Position numbers and translations under genes: made by a program
Shown here: piece after piece, positions 1-6,821 of the stretch
Layout: each line of letters opens with the position of its first letter
How positions within the stretch are numbered: position 1 is the stretch's first letter
The notes under the pieces: generated by a model
What the model saw: the letters and a program-made list of their open reading frames with translations, nothing else
The model's database searches: none
Told to the model about the DNA's origin: nothing
Assembly (NCBI GenBank): GCA_003694975.1
Contig: RFJH01000179.1
Location: 1-10,652 of the forward strand
Origin: Anaerolineae bacterium
GTDB taxonomy: Bacteria; Chloroflexota; Anaerolineae; Anaerolineales; Villigracilaceae
Length of the DNA: 10,652 nt
Reading direction: 5' to 3'

Positions 1-1
1 G

Positions 2-1303
2 ATTAGCGAGAGCGATGCCAGCGTTCTCGTTACCTTACGCAGTTGGGCCGGCCTGGCGCGACAGGTGCAGGAGCGCGCCGGTTTACCTTTCGTGATCCTG
101 ACCGATGTGGCAGACTACCTGCCCCTTCCCAGCCGCCTGTTCTTCCGCTGGCGTCATCGCGGCCTGACTGCACCGGGCGCCTTGCATTATCGCCGCTGGC
201 TGCGGGGGGAGAGCCACCACTCGCCGACCGTCGAAGTCGCTCCGGAAGACCTGGCGGTGATCATCTACACCGGCGGCACAACGGCAAGTGCCAAAGGGGT
301 CATGCTCTCGCATCGTAACCTGGTTGCCAATGCGCTGCAAACGCGCCATTGGATGCCCAACGCTCAGGAGGGGAAAGAGCGTTTCCTGTGTGTTCTGCCT
401 TTCTCACACAGTTACGGATTAACCACAGCCTTGAACGTGCCAATTACGCTGGGAGCGTCTTTGATCCTCAAGCCTCAGTTCCAGGTACGCGATATCTTAC
501 GCACCATCCGTAAATACCGCCCGACGATTTTCCCCGGCGTCCCGAACATGTACCTGGCCATCAACAACGTGCGCGGCGCGCGGCGGTACGGCGTTTCCTC
601 GATCAAGGCGTGCCTCAGCGGTTCGGCACCGCTCCCCGTCGAAGTGCAGGAAGCCTTTGAGCGCCTGACCAAAGGCCGCCTTGTAGAAGGCTACGGGCTG
701 ACCGAGGCCTCTCCGGTGACCCATGCCAACCCCCTCTTCGGCCTGCGCAAAGTGGGCAGCATTGGCATCCCTCTCCCCTCAACCGAAGCCCGCGTGGTAG
801 ATCTGGTGCGCGGTCGCCGCGAGGTGGCCGTCGGTCAGATTGGCGAATTGGCCGTGCGCGGCCCCCAGGTGATGATGGGCTACTGGAAAAACGAGGAGGC
901 CACGCACAAGGTGCTGAGCGATGACGGCTGGCTCCTGACCGGCGACGTGGCACAAATGGATGAGGACGGTTACTTCCGTATCATTGCTCGCAAAGCGGAT
1001 ATGTGGTATCCTGCCAAGCCGGGGAAGCCGGCTTTCCCGCGCGATGTGGAAGAGGTCATCTACGAGGTGCCTCAGGTCAAAGAAGTCGCCGTTGTAGCCA
1101 TCGCGGGGAAACCCGTCGCCTTCGTCATCGCCGGGCGGGAACGTCCAAGCGCCGATGCCATCATCGCCTACTGCAAACGACGCCTGCCTCCTGACCTGGT
1201 CCCCCGCCTGGTGCTCTTCGTGGACGACTTCCCCCGATCCTTCATTGGAAAAGTACTGCGCAGGGAACTTGCCAGACGTTATGAGCAATATCTCACCGGT
1301 TGA
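2..1303 (+). CDS. Acyl-CoA synthetase-like AMP-forming ligase (5' end cut by window)
   Basis: The frame is open to the window edge, giving 433 residues without the true start; about 100 or more N-terminal residues of a normal AMP-binding ligase are missing. Such enzymes activate a carboxylic acid, usually a fatty acid, as acyl-AMP and then form the CoA thioester. Visible motifs in order are the P-loop A3 (IYTGGTTASAKG, about 263-298), A5 (GYGLTEASP, 689-715), the A7 aspartate in LLTGDVAQMDEDGYF (Asp codon 944-946), and the C-terminal A10 lysine in PRSFIGKVLRREL (Lys codon 1250-1252). A3 has ASAKG where GxPKG is usual. The A8 hinge after RKADM is Pro/Lys-rich and about two residues longer than usual, and the following subdomain is short. 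The exact substrate is unknown. The end overlaps the next gene by 23 bp, so the two are probably co-transcribed. The family call is firm; the acyl-CoA product is inferred. Confidence 0.9.
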   Translation: MSESDASVLVTLRSWAGLARQVQERAGLPFVILTDVADYLPLPSRLFFRWRHRGLTAPGALHYRRWLRGESHHSPTVEVAPEDLAVIIYTGGTTASAKGVMLSHRNLVANALQTRHWMPNAQEGKERFLCVLPFSHSYGLTTALNVPITLGASLILKPQFQVRDILRTIRKYRPTIFPGVPNMYLAINNVRGARRYGVSSIKACLSGSAPLPVEVQEAFERLTKGRLVEGYGLTEASPVTHANPLFGLRKVGSIGIPLPSTEARVVDLVRGRREVAVGQIGELAVRGPQVMMGYWKNEEATHKVLSDDGWLLTGDVAQMDEDGYFRIIARKADMWYPAKPGKPAFPRDVEEVIYEVPQVKEVAVVAIAGKPVAFVIAGRERPSADAIIAYCKRRLPPDLVPRLVLFVDDFPRSFIGKVLRRELARRYEQYLTG

Positions 1304-2144
1304 CCTCCACACATATCCCCAACCTGACACCCTCGCTTCCCGCCCCTTTGCGGTGAACTACATCCACTACGGCACAGGGTTGCCGGTGGTCATGGTGCAT
1401 GGCCTGGCCGCCTCGCTGCACGATTGGGATTTCCTCATTCCCCAACTCGTCTCCTCCGGCTACGCGGCCTATGCCCTCGACCTGCTGGGGCATGGGGATA
1501 GTTACAAACCGTCCGCGCTGAGCGAGTACACCATCGAGCGCGTCTTTGAGCATATGGAGGCGTGGCTGCACTCTCTGAACCTCTCGCGGGCGCCGGTGCT
1601 CATCGGTCACTCCCTGGGTGGCTACCTGGCGTTGCTCCACGCCTTGCGTTTCCCCCATCGAACCCGTGCCCTGATCCTGGTCAACCCATTTTACAGCCCA
1701 CATCAGTTATCCCCCATCCTGCAACTGATCTTTCGCCGTCCTCTGCTCAACACCACTCTGATCGAACGCACTCCCTACTGGCTCTTTCGCGCCCTGGTGG
1801 ATATTTCCAGCCTTCGCCTGAGCATAGGCAGCGCGTATCATCACACGCTCCCCGAATCCGTGCGTATCCAGACTGCCAGGGACTACAAACGCGCCGCCCC
1901 GGGCATCTTCAACCTCCCACGCACGATGCGCGACCTGACCCCAGACCTGCCGCGCGTCGCCGCGCCGACCCTCGTCCTGTGGGGCGACAACGACCAGACT
2001 CTGGCCCCCGTCTCCTTCTCCCGCCTCCTGCAGGCCATGCCCAACGCTCACGGCGAAGCCCATCCATCATGCGGCCACATCCCTCACCAGTGCCACGCCC
2101 TCTGGTTCAACCGACGTGTGCTGAACTTCCTCGCATCGTTGTGA
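1281..2144 (+). CDS. Alpha/beta-hydrolase fold protein
   Basis: A 287-residue protein of typical length for a single-domain alpha/beta hydrolase. The oxyanion-hole strand is VVMVHGLAAS (residues 36-45), the nucleophile elbow is GHSLGG with Ser111, the likely acid is Asp238 in LVLWGDNDQTLAP, and the likely base is His266 in CGHIPH. All three triad residues are therefore present. Residues 130-220 form the lid region. No signal peptide or membrane segment is seen, so it is probably cytoplasmic. The ATG at 1281 is chosen because it lies inside the last codons of the ligase and places the first beta strand at the usual distance; an in-frame reading from 1155 would run through 120 bp of the ligase. 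The substrate is not readable from sequence: esterase, thioesterase, lipase or C-C hydrolase are all possible. Pairing with an acyl-activating enzyme suggests acyl-ester or thioester chemistry, but this is only inference. Confidence 0.9.
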   Translation: MSNISPVDLHTYPQPDTLASRPFAVNYIHYGTGLPVVMVHGLAASLHDWDFLIPQLVSSGYAAYALDLLGHGDSYKPSALSEYTIERVFEHMEAWLHSLNLSRAPVLIGHSLGGYLALLHALRFPHRTRALILVNPFYSPHQLSPILQLIFRRPLLNTTLIERTPYWLFRALVDISSLRLSIGSAYHHTLPESVRIQTARDYKRAAPGIFNLPRTMRDLTPDLPRVAAPTLVLWGDNDQTLAPVSFSRLLQAMPNAHGEAHPSCGHIPHQCHALWFNRRVLNFLASL

Positions 2145-2214
2145 CATCTATTTGGGAAAAGCCGGGAAAAACCGTGTAACGGCAAATTTTAAGGAAAATC
2201 CCCCTTCCTTCCCC

Positions 2215-2242
2215 TTGACCTGTCTTTTAAATGTGATAAAAT
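2215..2242 (+). promoter_or_regulatory. Predicted sigma-70-type promoter of the nrdR-nrdJ operon
   Basis: The -35 is TTGACC (2215-2220, 5 of 6 to consensus) and the -10 is TAAAAT (2237-2242, 5 of 6), separated by 16 bp. The predicted transcript start is near 2249, leaving a leader of about 80 nt before nrdR. This is the best promoter match in the window, and it lies immediately upstream of the paired NrdR-box-like palindromes. Confidence 0.75.
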
Positions 2243-2252
2243 CGGGGTCACC

Positions 2253-2268
2253 CCGCCAAATGTAGGGG
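2253..2268 (+). promoter_or_regulatory. NrdR box 1 (predicted)
   Basis: CCGCCAAATGTAGGGG matches the core of the NrdR-box consensus (C-w-A-t-A-T-a-T-w-G) at most positions, with G/C-rich flanks in place of ACA/TGT. It begins about 4 bp after the predicted transcript start, so bound repressor would block the promoter or early elongation. It is less symmetric than box 2, and the call depends largely on the pairing. Confidence 0.65.
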
Positions 2269-2282
2269 GTAATGCCGTATAA

Positions 2283-2298
2283 CCGCCATATGTGGCGG
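2283..2298 (+). promoter_or_regulatory. NrdR box 2 (predicted)
   Basis: CCGCCATATGTGGCGG has perfect 6-bp arms around a TATG centre. Its centre is exactly 30 bp (about three helical turns) from that of box 1. NrdR operators are known as paired boxes on one face of the helix about three turns apart, so the spacing supports the call. The same arms could form a small RNA hairpin in the leader. Confidence 0.7.
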
Positions 2299-2330
2299 CA
2301 ACATTTGTTCTAAGCATCACGGAGAATACC

Positions 2331-2807
2331 ATGCGTTGTCCGTACTGTCAGCATCGTGAATCGAAGGTCATTGATACCTCGCATGATAGCCAGGGCAATA
2401 TTCGGCGTCGGCGGGTATGCCTGAATTGCAAGCGACGCTTCAGCACTTATGAACGCCCGATCCTGGCTACGCCGCTGATTATCAAACAAGATGGCACGCG
2501 TGAGGAATTCGACCGCGAGAAACTGATGCGAGGCATTCGCATTGCCTGTGCCAAGCGCCCGGTATCGGCGGAGGCCATCGAGCGCCTGGTAGGCAAGGTG
2601 GAATCCGAATTGCAACAGATGGGGAAAGCGGAGGTCTCCTCGCGTGTGGTGGGTGACCGAGTCATCGCGGGGTTGAAAGAACTCGATCAGATCGCCTACA
2701 TCCGCTATGCCATTGTCTACCTTGGGCTGGACGACCTGCGCGCCGTGCGCGATGAGATCGACCGTCTCCTGGAGGGCCAGGAACAGGATCAATCAAACCA
2801 ATCATAG
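2331..2807 (+). CDS. nrdR: Transcriptional repressor NrdR
   Basis: A 158-residue nucleotide-sensing repressor of ribonucleotide reductase genes, close to the usual length of about 150. The N-terminal zinc ribbon has Cys3, Cys6 (MRCPYC), Cys30 and Cys33 (VCLNC), followed by RRFSTYER. The ATP-cone spans roughly residues 48-138 (LIIKQDGTREEFDREKL to YIRYAIVYLGLDDL). By family knowledge, ATP/dATP binding to the cone sets the oligomeric state and DNA binding. The ATG at 2331 is preceded by GGAG at 2321-2324 and gives the invariant MRCPYC start; an upstream GTG at 2292 lies inside NrdR box 2 and is rejected. The first gene of an operon with nrdJ, it probably represses itself through the boxes at 2253-2298. 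The C-terminal tail (EGQEQDQSNQS) is slightly longer and more polar than usual. Confidence 0.97.
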   Translation: MRCPYCQHRESKVIDTSHDSQGNIRRRRVCLNCKRRFSTYERPILATPLIIKQDGTREEFDREKLMRGIRIACAKRPVSAEAIERLVGKVESELQQMGKAEVSSRVVGDRVIAGLKELDQIAYIRYAIVYLGLDDLRAVRDEIDRLLEGQEQDQSNQS

Positions 2808-2817
2808 GAGAATCGTA

Positions 2818-5394
2818 ATGGTTCACAAAGCCGCTGCTTCCACCAAAGACTCGAGGAAGAAGGACTTGCTTCCCACACCTCCCCTGCCGCCGGGCCTGCC
2901 CAAAGTGGAGTTGACCGAGAATGCCCGTCAGGTGCTCACGCGCCGCTACCTCCGCCGCGACGAGGGCGGCCAACCCGTTGAGACGCCTGAGGAGATGTTC
3001 TGGCGGGTGGCCTACCATGTCGCCAAAGCCGAGGAGGCGTGGGGGGAAGACGTGATGGCGCGCGCCAAAACATTCTACCGCTTGTTGGTGAGCAAGAAAT
3101 TCTTCCCCAACTCGCCCACGTTCACCGGCGCAGGCACTCCCCTGGGTCAACTCGCGGCCTGTTTTGTGCTCCCGATCTCCGATGACATGGGACGGCGCGA
3201 AAGCGGCATCTTCCAGACATTGCGTAACGCGGCCCTCATTCAGCAAACGGGCGGTGGAAACGGATTCTCCTTCTCGCGCCTGCGCCCAAAAGGCGCGCTC
3301 GTCAAGTCGTCTGCCGGGCAGGCTACGGGGCCGGTAGGCTTCCTCCGAGTTTATGATCACGCTTTCGGGGAAATCGCTCAAGGTGGAACCCGTCGAGGCG
3401 CCAACATGGCCGTTCTGCGCGTGGACCATCCCGATATCGAGGAGTTCATCACCTGCAAGACGGACGAGAATGCCATCACCAACTTCAATATCTCGGTGGG
3501 CATCACGGACGCCTTCATGCGCGCCGTGGAAAATGACGAGGAATGGGTTTTGCGCTTCCCGGATATCTCCCATCCCCGTTACCGGGATTTCGATGGCACG
3601 CTGGAACAATGGGAGGCACAACATTTGCCGATAAAGGAGTACCGGAAAGTACGGGCGCGAGAGTTGTTCGATAAGATCGTCCGGCAGGCGCACCACAACG
3701 GCGAACCGGGAGTCCTCTTCCTGGACACAGCCAACCGCGCCAACCCCGTACCGCATCTGTATCCGCTGGAGAGCACAAACCCCTGCGGTGAGCAGTGGCT
3801 TGGGCCAAACGAGAACTGTTGTCTGGGTTCGATCAACCTGGCGCAGCATTGCGCTCCCGACGGCCGTGTGGACTGGGAAGGTCTGCGCCGCAGCGTGGAA
3901 CTGGCGACGCGTTTTCTGGATGATGTTGTGGAGGCCAACGCCTACGTCCCGGCGGTGCCGCAGTTAAAGGAAGCCGCCCACCGCGCCCGCCGCATCGGCC
4001 TGGGCATCATGGGCCTGGCAGACCTGATGTACCATGTCGGCGTGCGCTACGGTTCTGAGGAAGGCCAGGAGTTCGCCTCGCAAGTGATGGAGTTTGTGCG
4101 CTACCACGCCATGCGGACGAGCATCGAACTGGCCAAAGAGCGCGGTCCCTTCCCGGCGATCAAAGGCAGCATCTACGACCCAGAAGCCCTGAAGTGGCAG
4201 CCGCCGCGCAGCATTGTCCCCTATCGCCATGATTGGGGACGCCCCCCCCTGGATTGGAACGCCATCGTGGAAGACATCCGCACACATGGCATCCGCAATG
4301 CCGCCCAGACGACCATTGCCCCTACGGGGACCATCGCCACCGTGGCCGGTTGTGAGGGCTATGGCTGTGAACCGGTCTTCGCTCTGGCTTATATCCGTCA
4401 CGTGAACGACAACGGCAGAGACTTACAACTCACCTACACCAGTCCGCGCTTCATGGCCGCGCTGAAACGGGCCGGCCTGGATGGCGAGGCGCGTCAGGAA
4501 ATTATCGAGCGCGTGATGGAGGAGGGCACCTGCCAGCACATCGAGGCCGTGCCGGAGGATATCCGGCGGGTGTTCGTGGTGGCCAGCGACATCAGTGCCG
4601 AGGAGCACGTCCGTATGCAAGCCGCTCTGCAGGCCTTTGTTGATAACAGCATTTCCAAGACCGTGAATTTTCCGGCAGATGCCACCCCAGAGGACGTGGC
4701 CACGGCTTACAAATTGGCCTGGAAACTGGGTTGCAAGGGTATCACCGTCTACGTGACCGGTTCGCGTGAGAAAGTCGTGCTGGAGACCAAAGCGACGGCC
4801 AAAAAGAAACAACAGGACGGAGGCGCATCAGTCCAACAACAAGCCTTGTGGCACGACCCGAAGCGCCCGCGCCCTCATGCCCTGCGCGGTACCACATACC
4901 GCATTGCCACGCCGCTTGGCAAAGCGTTCATTACCGTGAACGAGAACGGCGGTGGTCAGCCTTTCGAGGTCTTCATCAACACCTCGAAGGCCGGGTCGGA
5001 GACGGCAGCCGTCTCGGAGGCCATCGGGCGTCTGATCTCCTACATCCTGCGCCTGGCCTCGCCCGTTGCACCACGCGAGCGGATGCGCGAAATCGTGCGC
5101 CAGTTGACCGGCATCGGCGGAGGGCGCTCGCTGGGCTTCGGCCCGAATCGCGTTCGCTCTCTGCCGGATGGGGTGGGGCAGGTGCTGGCGGAGTACCTGA
5201 ATCAGGTCGAGGGGGAGACGGTGACTGCTCCGGTCCGCACAGCGCCCGAAAACGGCAGGGAGGCTCCGGTCACGAGCGAGGCGTCACAGGCCAAGTTGCA
5301 GATCGGCGATCTGTGTCCGGAGTGCGGCGAGGCGACGGTGGTCAACGAGGAGGGGTGTCGGAAGTGCTATACATGCGGGTATTCGGAGTGTTGA
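2818..5394 (+). CDS. nrdJ: Adenosylcobalamin-dependent class II ribonucleotide reductase
   Basis: An 858-residue enzyme reducing ribonucleotides to deoxyribonucleotides for DNA synthesis, using coenzyme B12 to generate the thiyl radical, so oxygen is neither needed nor harmful. The catalytic motif STNPCGE gives Asn321, Cys323 and Glu325. Cys115 (QLAACFVLP) and Cys334 (ENCCLGSINL) are the expected redox pair. The substrate loop is TIAPTGTIATVAG (499-511), followed by CEGYGCEPVFAL. A TSCPD domain covers about 692-795. The tail from 833 has CPEC, then CRKCYTCGYSEC, which matches the C-terminal thiol/zinc motif that regenerates the active site in NrdJ_Z proteins. There is no N-terminal ATP-cone: the first 30 residues are a short basic, Pro-rich leader. 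The start at 2818 has AGGAG at 2806-2810, overlapping the nrdR stop, so the genes are tightly coupled. No nrdAB or nrdD gene is in the window. Confidence 0.97.
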   Translation: MVHKAAASTKDSRKKDLLPTPPLPPGLPKVELTENARQVLTRRYLRRDEGGQPVETPEEMFWRVAYHVAKAEEAWGEDVMARAKTFYRLLVSKKFFPNSPTFTGAGTPLGQLAACFVLPISDDMGRRESGIFQTLRNAALIQQTGGGNGFSFSRLRPKGALVKSSAGQATGPVGFLRVYDHAFGEIAQGGTRRGANMAVLRVDHPDIEEFITCKTDENAITNFNISVGITDAFMRAVENDEEWVLRFPDISHPRYRDFDGTLEQWEAQHLPIKEYRKVRARELFDKIVRQAHHNGEPGVLFLDTANRANPVPHLYPLESTNPCGEQWLGPNENCCLGSINLAQHCAPDGRVDWEGLRRSVELATRFLDDVVEANAYVPAVPQLKEAAHRARRIGLGIMGLADLMYHVGVRYGSEEGQEFASQVMEFVRYHAMRTSIELAKERGPFPAIKGSIYDPEALKWQPPRSIVPYRHDWGRPPLDWNAIVEDIRTHGIRNAAQTTIAPTGTIATVAGCEGYGCEPVFALAYIRHVNDNGRDLQLTYTSPRFMAALKRAGLDGEARQEIIERVMEEGTCQHIEAVPEDIRRVFVVASDISAEEHVRMQAALQAFVDNSISKTVNFPADATPEDVATAYKLAWKLGCKGITVYVTGSREKVVLETKATAKKKQQDGGASVQQQALWHDPKRPRPHALRGTTYRIATPLGKAFITVNENGGGQPFEVFINTSKAGSETAAVSEAIGRLISYILRLASPVAPRERMREIVRQLTGIGGGRSLGFGPNRVRSLPDGVGQVLAEYLNQVEGETVTAPVRTAPENGREAPVTSEASQAKLQIGDLCPECGEATVVNEEGCRKCYTCGYSEC

Positions 5395-5398
5395 GCGT

Positions 5399-6541
5399 AT
5401 GTCGCAGGAATGGGCAAGCGTCCAGTTCAAGATCGTTGTCGGTGTGATTGACCTGGGACTGGGCGACCCGGACTTCGCTCTGCTGCCCCTGAAGTTGATC
5501 CGGCGTTCGGCAGAAGCGCGCTTGTGGGCGCGCTTCCCTTATTTTCTGCAGTACGGCACCGAACAGGGTGACCTCCCCTTCCGTCATGCTCTGGCCGCTT
5601 TCCTCCATCGCACCTGGGGTCACGAGGTCGCCGCCGAGGACTTGATGATCCTGCACGGGGCCTCCGGCGCGCTCGATTTGATTTGTACACTGTTCACCCA
5701 ACCGGGGGACACGGTGCTGACCGAAGACCCGACCTATTTCCTCGCCCTGCGCATTTTCGCCGACCACGGCCTTCGGGTCATCCCCGTCCCGACCGACGCG
5801 CAGGGTCTGCTGCCGGATGCACTGGAGACTCTGGCGAGGAAACACCACCCGCGCCTGCTCTACACCGTCCCCACTTTCCAAAACCCCGGCGGCTTCACGC
5901 TGAGCGAGGCACGCCGACAGCAAGTGGTCCAACTGGCCGAAGCGAACGGGTTTCTGGTAGTGGCCGATGAGGTCTATCACCTGTTGTATTACGATGAGCC
6001 GCCGCCCCCTCCCATGGCACACTTCACGGCGAGCGAACAGGTGATCTCGCTGGGGTCGTTTTCCAAGATTCTGGCGCCCGGCCTTCGGTTGGGATGGGTG
6101 CAGGCGCATCCGACCGTCCTGAAGCGCCTGACGGGATGTGGCCTGCTCGACAGTGGAGGGGGGTTGAATCCCTTTACCTCGGCCCTGCTGCGTAACCTGG
6201 TGGCAGAAGGTGACCTCGAGGCCCATGTAAGTCACCTCCGGAAGGTCTATGGGGCGCGGCGGCGGGCGATGGAAGCGGCGTTGCGCGCCGAACTGCCCGA
6301 AGCGGCCTTCCGCACGCCACAGGGGGGCTTTTTCTTCTGGGTGCGCCTGCCGGAAGGCGGCGATGCCTCCGCCTTGCAAGAAGTCGCAGAGACTTTTGGA
6401 GTGCGCTTCCGCCCCGGTGTGCTCTTCTCCCCCAATGGCGGCTGGCGAGACCATCTGCGCCTGTGCTTTGCTTTCTATGAGGAAGAGTTGCTGAAAGAGG
6501 GCGTGCGCCGCCTGGCACAGGCCGTGAGGCATGAGCAATGA
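5399..6541 (+). CDS. PLP-dependent aminotransferase, class I/II (2-aminoadipate/MocR-like subgroup)
   Basis: A 380-residue fold-type-I aminotransferase. Expected residues are present: Asn162 (FQNPGG), Asp190 and Tyr193 (VADEVYH), the Schiff-base Lys223 in SFSKILAPGLRLGW, and the carboxylate-binding Arg354 (LRLCFAF). The SFSKxxxPGLRLGW signature fits the subgroup with LysN/2-aminoadipate aminotransferases and the catalytic halves of MocR regulators, but no GntR-type DNA-binding domain is attached. The amino donor and acceptor cannot be read from sequence; a broad-specificity enzyme is plausible. The ATG at 5399 lies only 4 nt after the nrdJ stop, with GGAG at 5385-5388 inside the nrdJ end, so it is the third gene of the nrdR-nrdJ transcript. 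Why an amino-acid enzyme should be co-expressed with the reductase is unclear; it may just share the promoter. Confidence 0.92.
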   Translation: MSQEWASVQFKIVVGVIDLGLGDPDFALLPLKLIRRSAEARLWARFPYFLQYGTEQGDLPFRHALAAFLHRTWGHEVAAEDLMILHGASGALDLICTLFTQPGDTVLTEDPTYFLALRIFADHGLRVIPVPTDAQGLLPDALETLARKHHPRLLYTVPTFQNPGGFTLSEARRQQVVQLAEANGFLVVADEVYHLLYYDEPPPPPMAHFTASEQVISLGSFSKILAPGLRLGWVQAHPTVLKRLTGCGLLDSGGGLNPFTSALLRNLVAEGDLEAHVSHLRKVYGARRRAMEAALRAELPEAAFRTPQGGFFFWVRLPEGGDASALQEVAETFGVRFRPGVLFSPNGGWRDHLRLCFAFYEEELLKEGVRRLAQAVRHEQ

Positions 6542-6560
6542 GGCCAGAGGCAGGCCAGAG
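6541..6560. repeat. Short direct repeat AGGCCAGAG x2
   Basis: AGGCCAGAG occurs at 6541-6549 and again at 6552-6560, starting on the last base of the aminotransferase stop codon. The unit is 9 bp with an 11-bp pitch. No function is evident, and it may be a chance duplication. Confidence 0.4.
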
Positions 6561-6741
6561 TATTGCAAGTCGCATCGAAAGCATAGCGTGCGGGGCAACT
6601 GCAAACAATCGTCCCACAATTCTATTTCATTGAAAGGCCCCGTGCGCCGGCGCAGCAGAAACCACGCCTGAGACAAAAGATTGTGATACCCTCTACCCGA
6701 TTGGAACCCAGATCTATCTGACCTCACGGGGGGCGACGACA

Positions 6742-6750
6742 TGCTATACT
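6742..6750 (+). promoter_or_regulatory. Predicted extended -10 promoter for the lipoprotein gene
   Basis: TGCTATACT has a TG motif followed by TATACT (6745-6750, 5 of 6 to TATAAT). No good -35 lies at 16-18 bp; the nearest, CTGACC at 6718-6723, is 21 bp away, consistent with an extended -10 promoter. The predicted start is near 6757, about 65 nt before the gene. The rest of 6542-6821 holds no gene I can support, only a 12-bp palindrome (TGCGCCGGCGCA, 6643-6654) without a T-run. Confidence 0.55.
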
Positions 6751-6821
6751 GGTGACATCGGCCTGAGAGTTCCTTTTCGGGGGCGTTTGCTTTGTTCTTT
6801 CCACACTTGAAAGGAGATGCC

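Noticed and set aside
1155..1280. Upstream extension of the alpha/beta hydrolase to 1155
   Set aside because: The extension is out-of-frame ligase coding sequence with no hydrolase similarity; ATG 1281 gives a normal N-terminus.
2172..2190. Small hairpin CCGT-GTA-ACGG followed by AAATTTT as a terminator for the hydrolase gene
   Set aside because: The stem is only 4 bp and too weak to support a terminator call.
2145..2330. Cobalamin riboswitch before the B12-dependent reductase
   Set aside because: The region is too short after the predicted transcript start, and no conserved B12-box-like sequence was seen; NrdR boxes explain the structure better.
2662..3849. Long open frame on the - strand (395 residues) opposite nrdJ
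   Set aside because: It lies antisense to clearly conserved nrdJ codons, shows no recognisable motif, and is expected from GC-rich codon bias.
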